From Amycolatopsis thailandensis (lineage in GTDB: Bacteria; Actinomycetota; Actinomycetes; Mycobacteriales; Pseudonocardiaceae), in contig NZ_NMQT01000003.1 of NCBI RefSeq assembly GCF_002234405.1, positions 1-63,314 on the forward strand: a stretch of DNA of 63,314 nucleotides. Direction: 5' to 3'. The notes beneath the pieces were generated by a model. It was not told the origin of the DNA, made no database searches, and saw nothing but the letters and a program-made list of their open reading frames with translations. Positions 34,897 to 43,204 of this stretch are shown here, in pieces. Every line of letters starts with the position of its first letter. The stretch's first letter is position 1. The position numbers were made by a program, and so were the translations under genes.

Positions 34897-35787
34897 TCAC
34901 ATCAGCAGCAGGGGCAAGGTGTTCATCGTGGTGTGCGCGGCGATCGGCGCCCACAGGTTGCGGTAGCGCGACCACAGGTAGCCGGTGAACAAACCGAAGA
35001 ACCCTTGGAAGGCCACGATGGCGCCGAGGGTGAGCGGAAGCGACCCCTGGCCGTGCGTCGGCAGGTGCAGCCACGCGAACAGCGCGGCCGACAGCAGGAT
35101 TCCGGGCCACCGCCCGAAAAGTGCCTCCAGCCGGGTTTGCAGCATGCCGCGGAAGAACACCTCTTCGAGGACGTTCGCGGTGAAGAAGGTCAGAGTCGCG
35201 CCCACCGCCAGGTACACCGGGTCGGGATAGTCCTCCGCGCTGGGGAGCGGCGGCGCGAGCGGTCCCAGGACGGAGAGCCAGCCGAACAGGAGCACCGCCG
35301 GGATCGGCGCGAGCCACTGCCAGGCGCGCCGGGGCAGCCAACCGAGCCGGAACGGATCCGGTTCCCCCTGTGGGCGAAGGGTTCGCAGGAGAACCAGCGG
35401 CAGCGCCAGGTACACGAGCGGCTTCGCGAGCGCCCAGATGTCGCGGACCAGAGCGTGCTGTCCCGCCTGGGAAACCAGGAACAACGCCAGAGGCCACAGG
35501 AAGGCGATCAGTGCCAAGGCCGTCGCCTGCCTGCCCAGCGCGCGCCGGTCGGGCACCTGGGGGAGAAGTCTCGGCGCGTGGAGCGGGATCCCGTGGATCA
35601 GCAGGAGCCCGGCCAGCGCGGGAATCAGCGCGCCCGCGAGGGAAAGCTCCTTGGCCGAATCCGCGGACGGCTTGATCGTGTCGTGCCCGGTCGCCAGCAG
35701 TAGCGCGGGGGCGGCCACGAAGACCGCGAGCCCGCCGAAGAGGATTCCCCAGGCGGCACCCGTGCGGGTGCCGGTTTTTTCCATCAC
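34897..35787 (-). CDS. CPBP-family intramembrane metalloprotease
   Basis: This 296-residue membrane protein has about eight hydrophobic helices and the CPBP (Abi/CAAX protease) motifs: EEVFFR (Glu208-Glu209, Arg213), FAWLH (His241) and HTTMN (His285, Asn289). Members cleave prenylated or signal-peptide-like substrates in the membrane and include bacteriocin-immunity proteins and MrtX-type exosortase-associated enzymes. There are two possible ATG starts three bases apart. It is downstream of the sigma-factor gene on the same strand with a 196-bp gap, so it could be a target gene. Confidence 0.85.
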   Translation of the reverse strand: MMEKTGTRTGAAWGILFGGLAVFVAAPALLLATGHDTIKPSADSAKELSLAGALIPALAGLLLIHGIPLHAPRLLPQVPDRRALGRQATALALIAFLWPLALFLVSQAGQHALVRDIWALAKPLVYLALPLVLLRTLRPQGEPDPFRLGWLPRRAWQWLAPIPAVLLFGWLSVLGPLAPPLPSAEDYPDPVYLAVGATLTFFTANVLEEVFFRGMLQTRLEALFGRWPGILLSAALFAWLHLPTHGQGSLPLTLGAIVAFQGFFGLFTGYLWSRYRNLWAPIAAHTTMNTLPLLLM

Positions 35788-35983
35788 CGGGAAAGGATCA
35801 TCGATGCGGCGCGCGTCCGCGTCATCACTTCGGAGGACCCAGGTCTTCCCTTCTGTACAGCCCTTTCGGCTCTTGTCCTGATTTCCCGGTACGCCTACGG
35901 CCGGGGCGCGGGGGAGTACCGGATCATCTTCACCTGTCCCGGTGGTGCCACGGCGTTGCGTGGCGGCGCCTACGGCGACTGAA

Positions 35984-36736
35984 TCAGGCTGAGACGGAGC
36001 GGGGCATCTCGCGGTTGATCTCGCCGAGCCGGGTGGCGACGGTCCGGCAGGGTTCGCAGCCCGTGAGGTGCTCGGCGATCAGATCCGCCCGGCGGCCCGG
36101 CACCCCGCCGCGCAGCCACGCGCCCATCCGGCGTCGCGCTTCCTGACAGCACGGCGTGCCCGTTTCGGGCACCTGTGCCTGCAGGAAGGCCTGGCGTAGT
36201 CCTTCGCGGGCACGCAGCGCCAGGACGGAGGCGCCATTGGGGGACACCCCCAGCAGCGGTGCCACCACCTTCGGCGAGTCGCCTTCGGCCTCGGTCCGCC
36301 ACAGCACGGTCCGCCAGCGGCCGGGGAGCGCGCAGTAAGCGGTCCACGCCAGCCGGGCGTTCGCGCGGAGGATGAGGAGGTCTTCCGCGTTCACGGCCCC
36401 GGTGGCCTCTTCGGTCGCCGGGGTCGTGCCGTACAGCTCGACCCTTTTGTTGTGGTGGCTCCACTTCACCACCAGATTCCGCATGGTGACCGTGAGATAG
36501 GGGCGGAGGTTCTCCCGGGGGCCGCCGCCGTCACGGATGACGGTCAGGACACGCACGAAGGCTTCGGCCACGAGGTCATCCCGCTCGGCGGGCTCGGCGA
36601 CCCAGCCCGCCGCGATCCGGCGGAGCGGTTCGGCGTGCCGCCGGAAGAGCGCTTCGCCGGCGGCGATGTCACCGGCACGGAAGGCGTCGAGCAGCGTGGC
36701 GTCCGCTGTGTCCTGCTCGGCGTCTTCCCACATCAA
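35984..36736 (-). CDS. ECF-like sigma factor with fused C-terminal zinc-finger domain
   Basis: This 250-residue sigma factor has region 2 (about 15-95; LLDAFRAGDIAAGEALFRRH, ERDDLVAEAFVRVLTVI) and region 4 (about 125-195; WTAYCALPGRWRTVLW, VAPLLGVSPNGASVLALRAR). The C-terminus adds CCQEARRRMGAWLRGG followed by EHLTGCEPC, an HxxxCxxC zinc-binding anti-sigma-type motif. The fusion may give built-in redox or metal control. It is last in the stressosome operon; the ATG overlaps the PP2C stop (ATGA). It is the likely output of the module. Confidence 0.83.
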   Translation of the reverse strand: MMWEDAEQDTADATLLDAFRAGDIAAGEALFRRHAEPLRRIAAGWVAEPAERDDLVAEAFVRVLTVIRDGGGPRENLRPYLTVTMRNLVVKWSHHNKRVELYGTTPATEEATGAVNAEDLLILRANARLAWTAYCALPGRWRTVLWRTEAEGDSPKVVAPLLGVSPNGASVLALRAREGLRQAFLQAQVPETGTPCCQEARRRMGAWLRGGVPGRRADLIAEHLTGCEPCRTVATRLGEINREMPRSVSA

Positions 36737-37917
36737 CCGCCACCGTAATACGGACGGTGGCGGATCGCGATGACCACGGTGTCATCGGCGTGCAGCACGA
36801 CGTCGAGCATCTCGGTGGCCAGGACGTCCGGGATCTGGCCGGTGGGCCGTCCGGCGTTGCGCCGGGCGGCCGCGAGCAGTCGTTCTTCTCCTTCCTGGAA
36901 GTCTTTGCGGCTCTCGACGAGACCGTCGGTGTAGATGACGAGCAGGTCGCCGTCGGCGAGGGTGCGGTGGACGAGGCTTTTGCTGCCGGGGTCGGGGAAA
37001 CCGACACCCCGCCCCGATGTCGAGGCGGCGAGCAATTCGGTGTCACCGGCGGCGGTGACCAGGACCGGACGGGGATGACTGCCGTTGGCGAAAGTCACAT
37101 CGCCGGTGGCCGGGTCCAGCCGGGCCAGCAGCACCGTCGCCATCAGTTCGGGTTCGATCGTCGCCAGCGTGCGGGCGGCCCGGCCGATCAGATCGCGGAA
37201 CGGATGGCCCTCCAGCGCCAGGGTGCGGATCGCGTGGGTGACGGTCAGCGCGTGCCGGGTCGAGGTGACGCCGTGCCCGACAGCGTCGACGAGGGTGATG
37301 TGGACGCAGCCGTCGGGCAGCACGAACCAGTCGTAGAGATCCCCGCCTGTCGGCGAATCCTGCTGGCTCGGCGCGTAGTGCACGGCCAGCTCGAAAGGGC
37401 CGGCGGGCGGTGGCGGCGGGCGCAGCGCGTCCTCCAGTTCGCGGAAGATCACCGCGTGCGCCTTCCGGAGCTGCTCGTCCCGTTCCTCCAGTTCGACGTA
37501 CATCGCGAGCACGCCGCTGTTCGTCTCGGCCAGTTCGTGTTTGAGCTCGCGCTGTTCCTTGGCGACCGCGTCGGCGCGGGCGACCAGCGCCAGCATCTCG
37601 TCCCTGGTGGCCACCTCGTCGTCGGCCGCGACCGGCACCGGTCGCCCGCCCGCGTCGAGATGCCAGGTCAGGCTCGTGCCGCCGCCCGCCGCGGGAAGCA
37701 ACGGGAGGGTGTTGCGCCGCTCCTGTCCGACGGGACTGGACGAGTCCAGCGTGACGGACAGCTTGCCGTCGGCCGTGACGGTCGAAAGTTCCGGCGTCGG
37801 GTCGTTTTCGGCGAGCAGGGTCACCGCGAGTACCAGCCGCGCGCGTTGGTCGGCCGGGACCCCGGCGGCCGCGCACGCCTCCCGCACGCGGCGGCGTAGC
37901 CGGACGGCGTCGGTCAC
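36733..37917 (-). CDS. RsbU-like PP2C (SpoIIE) phosphatase
   Basis: This 394-residue protein has an N-terminal region of unclear fold, a coiled coil at about 140-180 (EQRELKHELAETNSGVLAMY, ELEERDEQLRKAHAVI) and a SpoIIE-type PP2C domain with GGDLYDWFVLPDG, LVDAVGHGVTST and IYTDGLVESRK. In partner switching, such phosphatases are activated by an RsbT-like protein and dephosphorylate an anti-anti-sigma factor. The GTG start at 37917 overlaps the upstream stop (GTGA) and follows GGAGAGGGACTTTC. A frame open further upstream belongs to another gene. Confidence 0.85.
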   Translation of the reverse strand: MTDAVRLRRRVREACAAAGVPADQRARLVLAVTLLAENDPTPELSTVTADGKLSVTLDSSSPVGQERRNTLPLLPAAGGGTSLTWHLDAGGRPVPVAADDEVATRDEMLALVARADAVAKEQRELKHELAETNSGVLAMYVELEERDEQLRKAHAVIFRELEDALRPPPPPAGPFELAVHYAPSQQDSPTGGDLYDWFVLPDGCVHITLVDAVGHGVTSTRHALTVTHAIRTLALEGHPFRDLIGRAARTLATIEPELMATVLLARLDPATGDVTFANGSHPRPVLVTAAGDTELLAASTSGRGVGFPDPGSKSLVHRTLADGDLLVIYTDGLVESRKDFQEGEERLLAAARRNAGRPTGQIPDVLATEMLDVVLHADDTVVIAIRHRPYYGGG

Positions 37918-38912
37918 GAAAGTCCCTCTCCCGGTCCGAAGGCGATCAACGCGGCGTCGTCGCGAAGATCGCGGTGACGGTGGGCGAGATCCGCGGCGAA
38001 GAGGGCCGTGGCCGGAAGTGGTCCGAGCGCGGCCGAGCCACGCCAGGCGGTGCCGATCCCGTCGGTGTGCAGGACGAGGAGTTCGTGGCCGGTCAAGGGA
38101 AGTGTCCGTGCCCGGACGGGCGGCAGGGTGAGGCCGACGACGCCGGGCACGCTCAGCAGCGGCCTGGTCTGCCGCGGCGTCAGCACGAGACCGCTGACGT
38201 TGCCGACACCGCAGAATTCGAGCCCGCGTTCGGAAAGCCGGGCGAGCGCGATCGCGGCGCCGCGGGTCTGTCGCAAGGCCCGGTGCATGGCGTTGAGGTG
38301 CTCGGGCAGCGCCCGGTCCGGATCGCCGCGGAACACCGCGATCGCGGCTTCCGCGGCGTCGCTCGCTTCGGGACCGTGGCCGAGCCCGTCGACGACGACG
38401 GCCGTGCGGACGCCGGGCATCGCCGAGACGGCCACCGCGTCGCCGCACCGCTCTTCGCCCTCGCGGGGGAGCCGGACATGCGCGAGATCGGCGCCGTGGT
38501 GCCCGGGCGCGAGCACTCTGGCGGCCGCGACGGTGCCGACGCCCGGCGCGGACCGTATGCGGAAGTCGGTCGCGAGCCTGCCGACGGCGCCGAGGCCGGT
38601 GCCGAGCGTCTCGGTGGTCGTGTGGCCGTCGACGCGCCAATGGGCGAGGTCGTCCATCCCCGGGCCGGTGTCCACGGCGTGGACCTCCACTCCCGGTCCG
38701 GCCAGCGAGCGCTGGACGAAGACGGCACCGCCACCGGCGTGCTTGTCGAGATTGGTCGCCAGTTCCGAGGCGATGACGGCGGTGCGCTCGGCCAAGACTT
38801 CGGGAAGGCCCGCTTCGGCCGCGACCTCGCGCGCGGCCCGTGTCGCGGCGTAGACCGCGCTGATGTGGTCGATGTGTATCAACCGGGTGAGTGCCGCGTC
38901 GACGACGGTCAT
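37914..38912 (-). CDS. HATPase-PP2C fusion (RsbT/RsbX-like)
   Basis: This 332-residue protein joins an N-terminal HATPase domain (AVIASELATNLDKHAGGG; DTGPGMDD; LGTGLGAVGRLATDF) with a C-terminal PP2C-like domain (AVVVDGLGHGPEASDAAEAA; LLVLHTDGIGTAW). The pattern fits an anti-sigma/switch kinase fused to an RsbX-like feedback phosphatase, as described for actinobacterial stressosome operons. The ATG overlaps the RsbT-like stop by 4 bases. Confidence 0.85.
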   Translation of the reverse strand: MTVVDAALTRLIHIDHISAVYAATRAAREVAAEAGLPEVLAERTAVIASELATNLDKHAGGGAVFVQRSLAGPGVEVHAVDTGPGMDDLAHWRVDGHTTTETLGTGLGAVGRLATDFRIRSAPGVGTVAAARVLAPGHHGADLAHVRLPREGEERCGDAVAVSAMPGVRTAVVVDGLGHGPEASDAAEAAIAVFRGDPDRALPEHLNAMHRALRQTRGAAIALARLSERGLEFCGVGNVSGLVLTPRQTRPLLSVPGVVGLTLPPVRARTLPLTGHELLVLHTDGIGTAWRGSAALGPLPATALFAADLAHRHRDLRDDAALIAFGPGEGLS

Positions 38913-39334
38913 GGCTTCCAGCGGACGACGGTGACCGTGGTGCCCTCGCCGGGTGTGGTGTCGATGGTGAACTCGTCGACCAGCCGCCGGGTGCCGCCGA
39001 GGCCGTGCCCGAGCCCGGCGCCGGTGCTGAACCCGTCGGTCATGGCCAGTTCGACGTCCTCGATGCCGGGGCCTTCGTCGCGGACGGACAGGGCGATCCC
39101 CGTCCGTCCCTGGAGATCCCGCACGGTGGCGATGGTCATCGTGCCGCCACCGCCGTGGATGTAGGCGTTGCGCACGAGTTCGCTGGCGGCGGTCACGATC
39201 TTCGTCTGGTCGACGATCGAGAAACCGGCCGCGACCGCGTCGGCCCGGACGGCGTGCCTGGCGGTGAGCAGATCCTCTTCGGCGCGCACGGCGTGGGTGC
39301 GCGCTTCGGGGGCGGTGAGCTCGTCAGGAAGCAC
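38909..39334 (-). CDS. rsbT: RsbT-like switch protein kinase
   Basis: This 141-residue HATPase_c protein has an N box ASELVRNAYIHGGGG, DEGPGIEDVELA and a G box GHGLGGTRRLVDEF. RsbT is bound by the RsbR/RsbS stressosome, phosphorylates both under stress and, when released, activates an RsbU-type phosphatase. It starts with GTG at 39334, overlapping the rsbS gene by 11 bases. Confidence 0.87.
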   Translation of the reverse strand: MLPDELTAPEARTHAVRAEEDLLTARHAVRADAVAAGFSIVDQTKIVTAASELVRNAYIHGGGGTMTIATVRDLQGRTGIALSVRDEGPGIEDVELAMTDGFSTGAGLGHGLGGTRRLVDEFTIDTTPGEGTTVTVVRWKP

Positions 39335-39722
39335 GAGGCGCCTCTTCGGCGGCCTTGGCGGGACGTCTCCATCCCAGGAGTTCCATGGCCTGTTCCGCGT
39401 TGAGCGCGGTCTGGACGCCGGTGAGCCCCAGCCCCAGTTCGGACAGCGTGATCGCGACGGCCGGGCGCATCCCGGCGACGATCATCCTGGCGCCGAGAAG
39501 CCGTCCGGTGGCGGCCAGTTCCATCAGCACCCGCGCGACGAACGAGTCCACGATCTCCAGCCGCGAGATGTCGAGGATGACGCCGCGGATCCCCTCGTCG
39601 GAGATCCGGGCGGTGAGCTCGCCGGTGAACTGGAGCGCGGTGGCGTCGTCGAGATCGCTGAGCAGCCCGCCGATCAGAATGTCCCCGAGCCGCAGGATCG
39701 GCAGTCCCGCGCGCGGGTTCAC
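39324..39722 (-). CDS. rsbS: RsbS-like STAS-domain stressosome protein
   Basis: This 132-residue protein is a single STAS domain. ILDISRLEIVDSFVARVL carries the conserved Asp-Ser phosphorylation position of RsbS, and ARMIVAGMRPAVAITLSELG is the typical following strand-helix. It would form the stressosome core with RsbR and sequester RsbT. GTG at 39722 is the start, overlapping the rsbR stop (GTGA). Confidence 0.88.
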   Translation of the reverse strand: MNPRAGLPILRLGDILIGGLLSDLDDATALQFTGELTARISDEGIRGVILDISRLEIVDSFVARVLMELAATGRLLGARMIVAGMRPAVAITLSELGLGLTGVQTALNAEQAMELLGWRRPAKAAEEAPRAS

Positions 39723-40588
39723 CCGGTCACCGCGCCGCGCCGGGTGTGGTCGTCGATCAGCCGCATCGCCGTGGCCAGCGCGTCGGCGAGCGAACCGCGG
39801 GTCTCGATGTGCGACAGGTCGATGCCGAGCTGGGTGACGGTCTGCGCGATCGACGGCCGGATACCGCTGATCAGGCATTCCGCGCCCATGAGCCGGACCG
39901 CGCTGACCGTCTGCAGGAGATGCTGCGCCACCGCGGTGTCCACTGTGGACACGCCGGTGATGTCGATGATCGCCACCCTGGCCTCGTGGGCCTGGATCGC
40001 CTCCAGGAGGCTGTTCATCACCACCTGCGTGCGGGCGCTGTCGAGAGTGCCGATCAGGGGAACGGCCAGCACCTGCCGCCACAGCCGCACCACCGGCGTG
40101 GACAACTCCAGCATCTGCTGGTGCTGCCGCCGGATGATCTCTTCCCTGCCTTCGACGTACACCGAGAACGTCAGCAGGCTCGCGGCGTCGAGGAAACCGT
40201 TGACCTGCAAGGAAGCCTGGTAGCGGATCTCGGGGTCTCCGGTCAGCTCTTCGAGGGCGGCGAGGGTGGTCCGCTTGAGGCCGAGGATCGCCATCGCGGT
40301 GGAGGTCGGCGCCGCGCCGGCACGGGCCCGCCGCTCGGACAGCCCCCGCAACGCGGCACGGACGGCCTCGTCGCGGTCGACGATCCGTTCCAGGCGAAGC
40401 TCGGTACCGAGGGCCCCGCGGAGCGCGCCGAGCAGTTCCTTGGCCTCGCGCCGCAGCTCCTGCTCGCCGGTCCAGGCGGGCGAGTCGGTCAGCTGCCGGC
40501 GGACCCAGTCGTCGACCAGGTCGTCCTGACCGGCGTCGAAGATCCGCGAAAGCAGGTCCCGGACGGCGGAGTCGTCGGTCGCCTGCAC
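39719..40588 (-). CDS. rsbR: RsbR-like stressosome sensor
   Basis: This 289-residue protein has an N-terminal helical, non-heme globin-like domain (about 1-150) and a C-terminal STAS domain with IIDITGVSTVDTAVAQHLLQ, matching the RsbR phosphorylation-site region, then LMGAECLISGIRPSIAQTV. It would form the outer turrets of the stressosome and sense stress. I prefer the GTG at 40588, because GGAGG lies 5 bases upstream; the GTG at 40594 is too close to it. A perfect palindrome lies 16 bp further upstream. Confidence 0.87.
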   Translation of the reverse strand: MQATDDSAVRDLLSRIFDAGQDDLVDDWVRRQLTDSPAWTGEQELRREAKELLGALRGALGTELRLERIVDRDEAVRAALRGLSERRARAGAAPTSTAMAILGLKRTTLAALEELTGDPEIRYQASLQVNGFLDAASLLTFSVYVEGREEIIRRQHQQMLELSTPVVRLWRQVLAVPLIGTLDSARTQVVMNSLLEAIQAHEARVAIIDITGVSTVDTAVAQHLLQTVSAVRLMGAECLISGIRPSIAQTVTQLGIDLSHIETRGSLADALATAMRLIDDHTRRGAVTG

Positions 40589-40603
40589 CCACACCTCCAG
40601 AGA

Positions 40604-40629
40604 TCACTGTTGTCATATGACAACAGTGA
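40604..40629. promoter_or_regulatory. Perfect 26-bp palindrome: MarR-type operator
   Basis: TCACTGTTGTCAT is followed directly by its exact reverse complement. The core TTGTCATATGACAA is the usual shape of a MarR-family site. It sits between the marR stop and the rsbR start, and a -10-like TATGAC is inside it. Confidence 0.8.
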
Positions 40630-40665
40630 CCCTACTCCAGTGGTGACGCGGACACCGTACGGGCG

Positions 40666-41124
40666 TCAGAACTCCGCGGCGGCCTCGCGGAACTCGCGGA
40701 GTCCGGCGGCGAGCGCGGCCTTGGCCTCGGGGCTGAGCTTCTCGAGCACCGACTCCAGGCTTTCGCGACGGCGTGCCCGCAGGTCACGCAGGTAGGCGCG
40801 GCCCCGGTCGCTGAGCCGCAGGGTGAGTTCGCGGCGGCTGTGCGTGCCGGGCAGCCTGTCGACGAAGCCGACGGCCTCCAGCCGATCGCACAGGCGGCTC
40901 ACCAGCGGCGGGGTCGAACCCAGCAGCTCGGCGAGCGCGCGCAGATTCAGGCCGTCGTGGTGGTCGAGCGCCACGACGGCGCGTACTTGGGACGTCGACA
41001 GCGGACGCGGTGACGCCTCACGGGCGCGTTCGAACATGATCTCGAGCAGCTCGGCCGTCTCGGTCACCACCGCCGCCACGGTTTCGGCGCCGGGGGGCTC
41101 AGCGGACCGATTCACGACACCCAC
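40666..41124 (-). CDS. MarR-family regulator of the stressosome operon
   Basis: This 152-residue regulator has the MarR winged-helix fold: LSTSQVRAVVALDHHDGLNL, LAELLGSTPPLVSRLCDRLE and RLPGTHSRRELTLRLSDRG. The GTG at 41124 follows AAGGATGCGAGA; another GTG at 41115 is possible. The gene lies directly upstream of rsbR with a 77-bp gap containing a palindrome of MarR type. It probably represses the module and releases it on binding a phenolic or oxidant. It is divergent from a PP2C gene. Confidence 0.85.
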   Translation of the reverse strand: MGVVNRSAEPPGAETVAAVVTETAELLEIMFERAREASPRPLSTSQVRAVVALDHHDGLNLRALAELLGSTPPLVSRLCDRLEAVGFVDRLPGTHSRRELTLRLSDRGRAYLRDLRARRRESLESVLEKLSPEAKAALAAGLREFREAAAEF

Positions 41125-41214
41125 TCTCGCATCCTTATGCTGAACTGTCAGCTCAGCTGGTCGCGGTACGCCCATCGGCCGGCCCGCGCGGCCCGGTGCG
41201 GGAGGCGGAAAAAG

Positions 41215-42405
41215 GTGGACAGATCCTTGGTGGTCGAGCGGATACTGAGAGGCGTCCAGCCGCACGACCTGCTGGACGGTTTGCGTTCGGCGTTGCGGGA
41301 GCACTTCGACGCCGTGGCCGCCGAACTGCTGATGGCCGACTACAGCCTCGCCGAACTACGCCGGGTGACCGTGCTGCCCTACACCACCGACCCGTTGCCG
41401 GTGGCGGGCACGACGGCGGGCGAGGCCTTCACCACGCAGTGCGCGACGTTCGAGACCGTCGAGGACGGCGTCCGCGCCCACCTTCCGGTCTCCGTGCGCG
41501 GAGACCGGCTCGGCGTCCTCGTCGTCACACTCCCCGAGGACCAGGAACCGCCCGTGTGGGCGGAACTCGGCCGGTTCGCCGAGGCGCTCGCGCACGAGGT
41601 CTTCGTCGCCGACCGCGACACCGACCTCTACGTGCAGGCGCGCCGGTCGTCCCGGCTCACCCTCGCGGCCGAGATGCAGTGGCAACTGCTCCCCGGCCGC
41701 GCGTGCGCGCGCCCCGAATTCGCCCTCGGCGGCCAGCTCGAACCCGCGTACGCCATCTACGGCGACTGCTTCGACTGGTCGGCCTCGGCGCGAAAGCTGT
41801 CGGTCACGCTGGTCAACGGCATGGGGGACGGGACGAGCGCGGCGCTGCTGACCAACCTCGCCGTCAACGCGCTCCGTAACGCCCGGCGGGCCGGGATCCC
41901 GCTCGACGCCCAGGCCGAACTCGCCGACCAGGCCCTTTACGCGCAGTACCGGGGCCAAGAGCACGTCGCGACCCTGCTGCTGGAATTCGACCTCGCGACC
42001 GGCTCGATCGACGCCGTCGACGCCGGATCACCCCGGCTGTGGCGATTCCGCCACGGAAAGGCCGAACGGGTCGCCTTCGACGAGCAACTGCCACTCGGCA
42101 CCTTCGAAGACACCTCGTACACCATCGAACGCCTGCAAGCGGTGCCCGGCGACCGCTACGTGTTCGTGAGCGACGGCGTCTACGACGTGGCGGGCCCGCA
42201 CGGCGAGCTCTACGGCGACCGCGAACTCACCGAGGCCATCGTCGCGACCGCGGACCTGCCCGCCGCCCACGTGCCGAGGGCGGTCCTCGCCGAATTGGGC
42301 GAGCACCGCGGCGGCGGGCCGGCCGCGGACGACGCCATGGTCGTCTGCCTCGACTGGTTCGGGCCGAATCCCGGCGCGGACCTCGCGGTGACCGCCGGAT
42401 CCTGA
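41215..42405 (+). CDS. SpoIIE-type PP2C phosphatase, divergent from marR
   Basis: This 396-residue phosphatase has an N-terminal domain of about 165 residues, possibly GAF-like, and a SpoIIE PP2C domain: LAAEMQWQLLPGRAC, YAIYGDCFDW, LVNGMGDGTSAALLTNLAVN, FVSDGVYDV. PP2C acidic residues are at GDCFD and SDGVYD, but the usual VxDVxGHG is replaced by VNGMGDG, losing one Asp. It is a plausible second input to the stressosome pathway. The GTG at 41215 follows GGAGGCGGAAAAAG. Confidence 0.82.
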   Translation: MDRSLVVERILRGVQPHDLLDGLRSALREHFDAVAAELLMADYSLAELRRVTVLPYTTDPLPVAGTTAGEAFTTQCATFETVEDGVRAHLPVSVRGDRLGVLVVTLPEDQEPPVWAELGRFAEALAHEVFVADRDTDLYVQARRSSRLTLAAEMQWQLLPGRACARPEFALGGQLEPAYAIYGDCFDWSASARKLSVTLVNGMGDGTSAALLTNLAVNALRNARRAGIPLDAQAELADQALYAQYRGQEHVATLLLEFDLATGSIDAVDAGSPRLWRFRHGKAERVAFDEQLPLGTFEDTSYTIERLQAVPGDRYVFVSDGVYDVAGPHGELYGDRELTEAIVATADLPAAHVPRAVLAELGEHRGGGPAADDAMVVCLDWFGPNPGADLAVTAGS

Positions 42406-42466
42406 CCGGCCGCGTTCAGGATGTGGGAGCGGGAATGAAAGCCCGCCCGCCGATGTCGCAGCCGTC

Positions 42467-43204
42467 ATGGTCACCCCTCCCGACGATCCGGTCTGGTCAT
42501 CTCTGACCGGGCCGCACGCCCGCTTCGCCGAACGTTTCGGCCAGGTTCTGCGCTACCAGGTCGACGTCGCCCCCTTCTTCGCGCTGCCACCCGAACCGGA
42601 CGACGGCGTCTGGGCCGACGTCGCCGCGCTGGCCGGTCCGGGCGCGACGGTCACCATCCACAACTCGCTGCCCCTCCCGGAGGGGTGGGAGGTCCTCGGC
42701 AGGATCGCCGGGGTCCGGCTGGTCGACGTCGCGCTCGAAGCCGCCGAAGATCCCGAGGCCGTCCTTCTGGGCCCGGACGACGTCCCGGAGATGCTGGACC
42801 TTGTCGAGCGGACCAAACCCGGCCCGTTCAGGAAGCGGACCATCGAACTCGGGACGTACCTGGGGATCCGGCGCGGCGGCGCGCTGATCGCGATGGCGGG
42901 CGAGCGGATGCACCCACCGGGCTGGACCGAGATCAGCGCCGTCTGCACCGACCCGGCGTATCGCGGCCAGGGCCTGGCGACCCGGCTCATCCGCGCGGTG
43001 GCGGCGGGAATCCGGGCCCGCGGCGAGCGGCCGATGATGCACGCGGCGGCCACGAACACCTCGGCCATCCGCCTGTACCAGTCGATCGGGTTCGAACTGG
43101 TGCCGCGGCCGGACTTCGTCTCGGTCCGTGTCCCCGGGACTTCCGCCGTCACCGGCCCAGTGCGCGATACCGGTTCGCTGCCAGCGGGAGAAAGAGTGCC
43201 GTGA
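42467..43204 (+). CDS. GNAT-family N-acetyltransferase
   Basis: This 245-residue protein has a GNAT domain in its C-terminal half: MHPPGWTEISAVCTDPAYRG, then the acetyl-CoA-binding GQGLATRLIRAV, and SAIRLYQSIGF. The N-terminal third is a separate small domain with PPEPDDGVWADVAAL. It resembles the FR47-like GNAT group; substrate unknown. Its 3' end overlaps the DrrB-type gene by 56 bp on opposite strands. Confidence 0.8.
   Translation: MVTPPDDPVWSSLTGPHARFAERFGQVLRYQVDVAPFFALPPEPDDGVWADVAALAGPGATVTIHNSLPLPEGWEVLGRIAGVRLVDVALEAAEDPEAVLLGPDDVPEMLDLVERTKPGPFRKRTIELGTYLGIRRGGALIAMAGERMHPPGWTEISAVCTDPAYRGQGLATRLIRAVAAGIRARGERPMMHAAATNTSAIRLYQSIGFELVPRPDFVSVRVPGTSAVTGPVRDTGSLPAGERVP

Noticed and set aside
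34776..34988. Short plus-strand frame inside the inverted-repeat element
   Set aside because: It crosses the terminal repeat and runs antisense into the CPBP gene, with no supporting signal.
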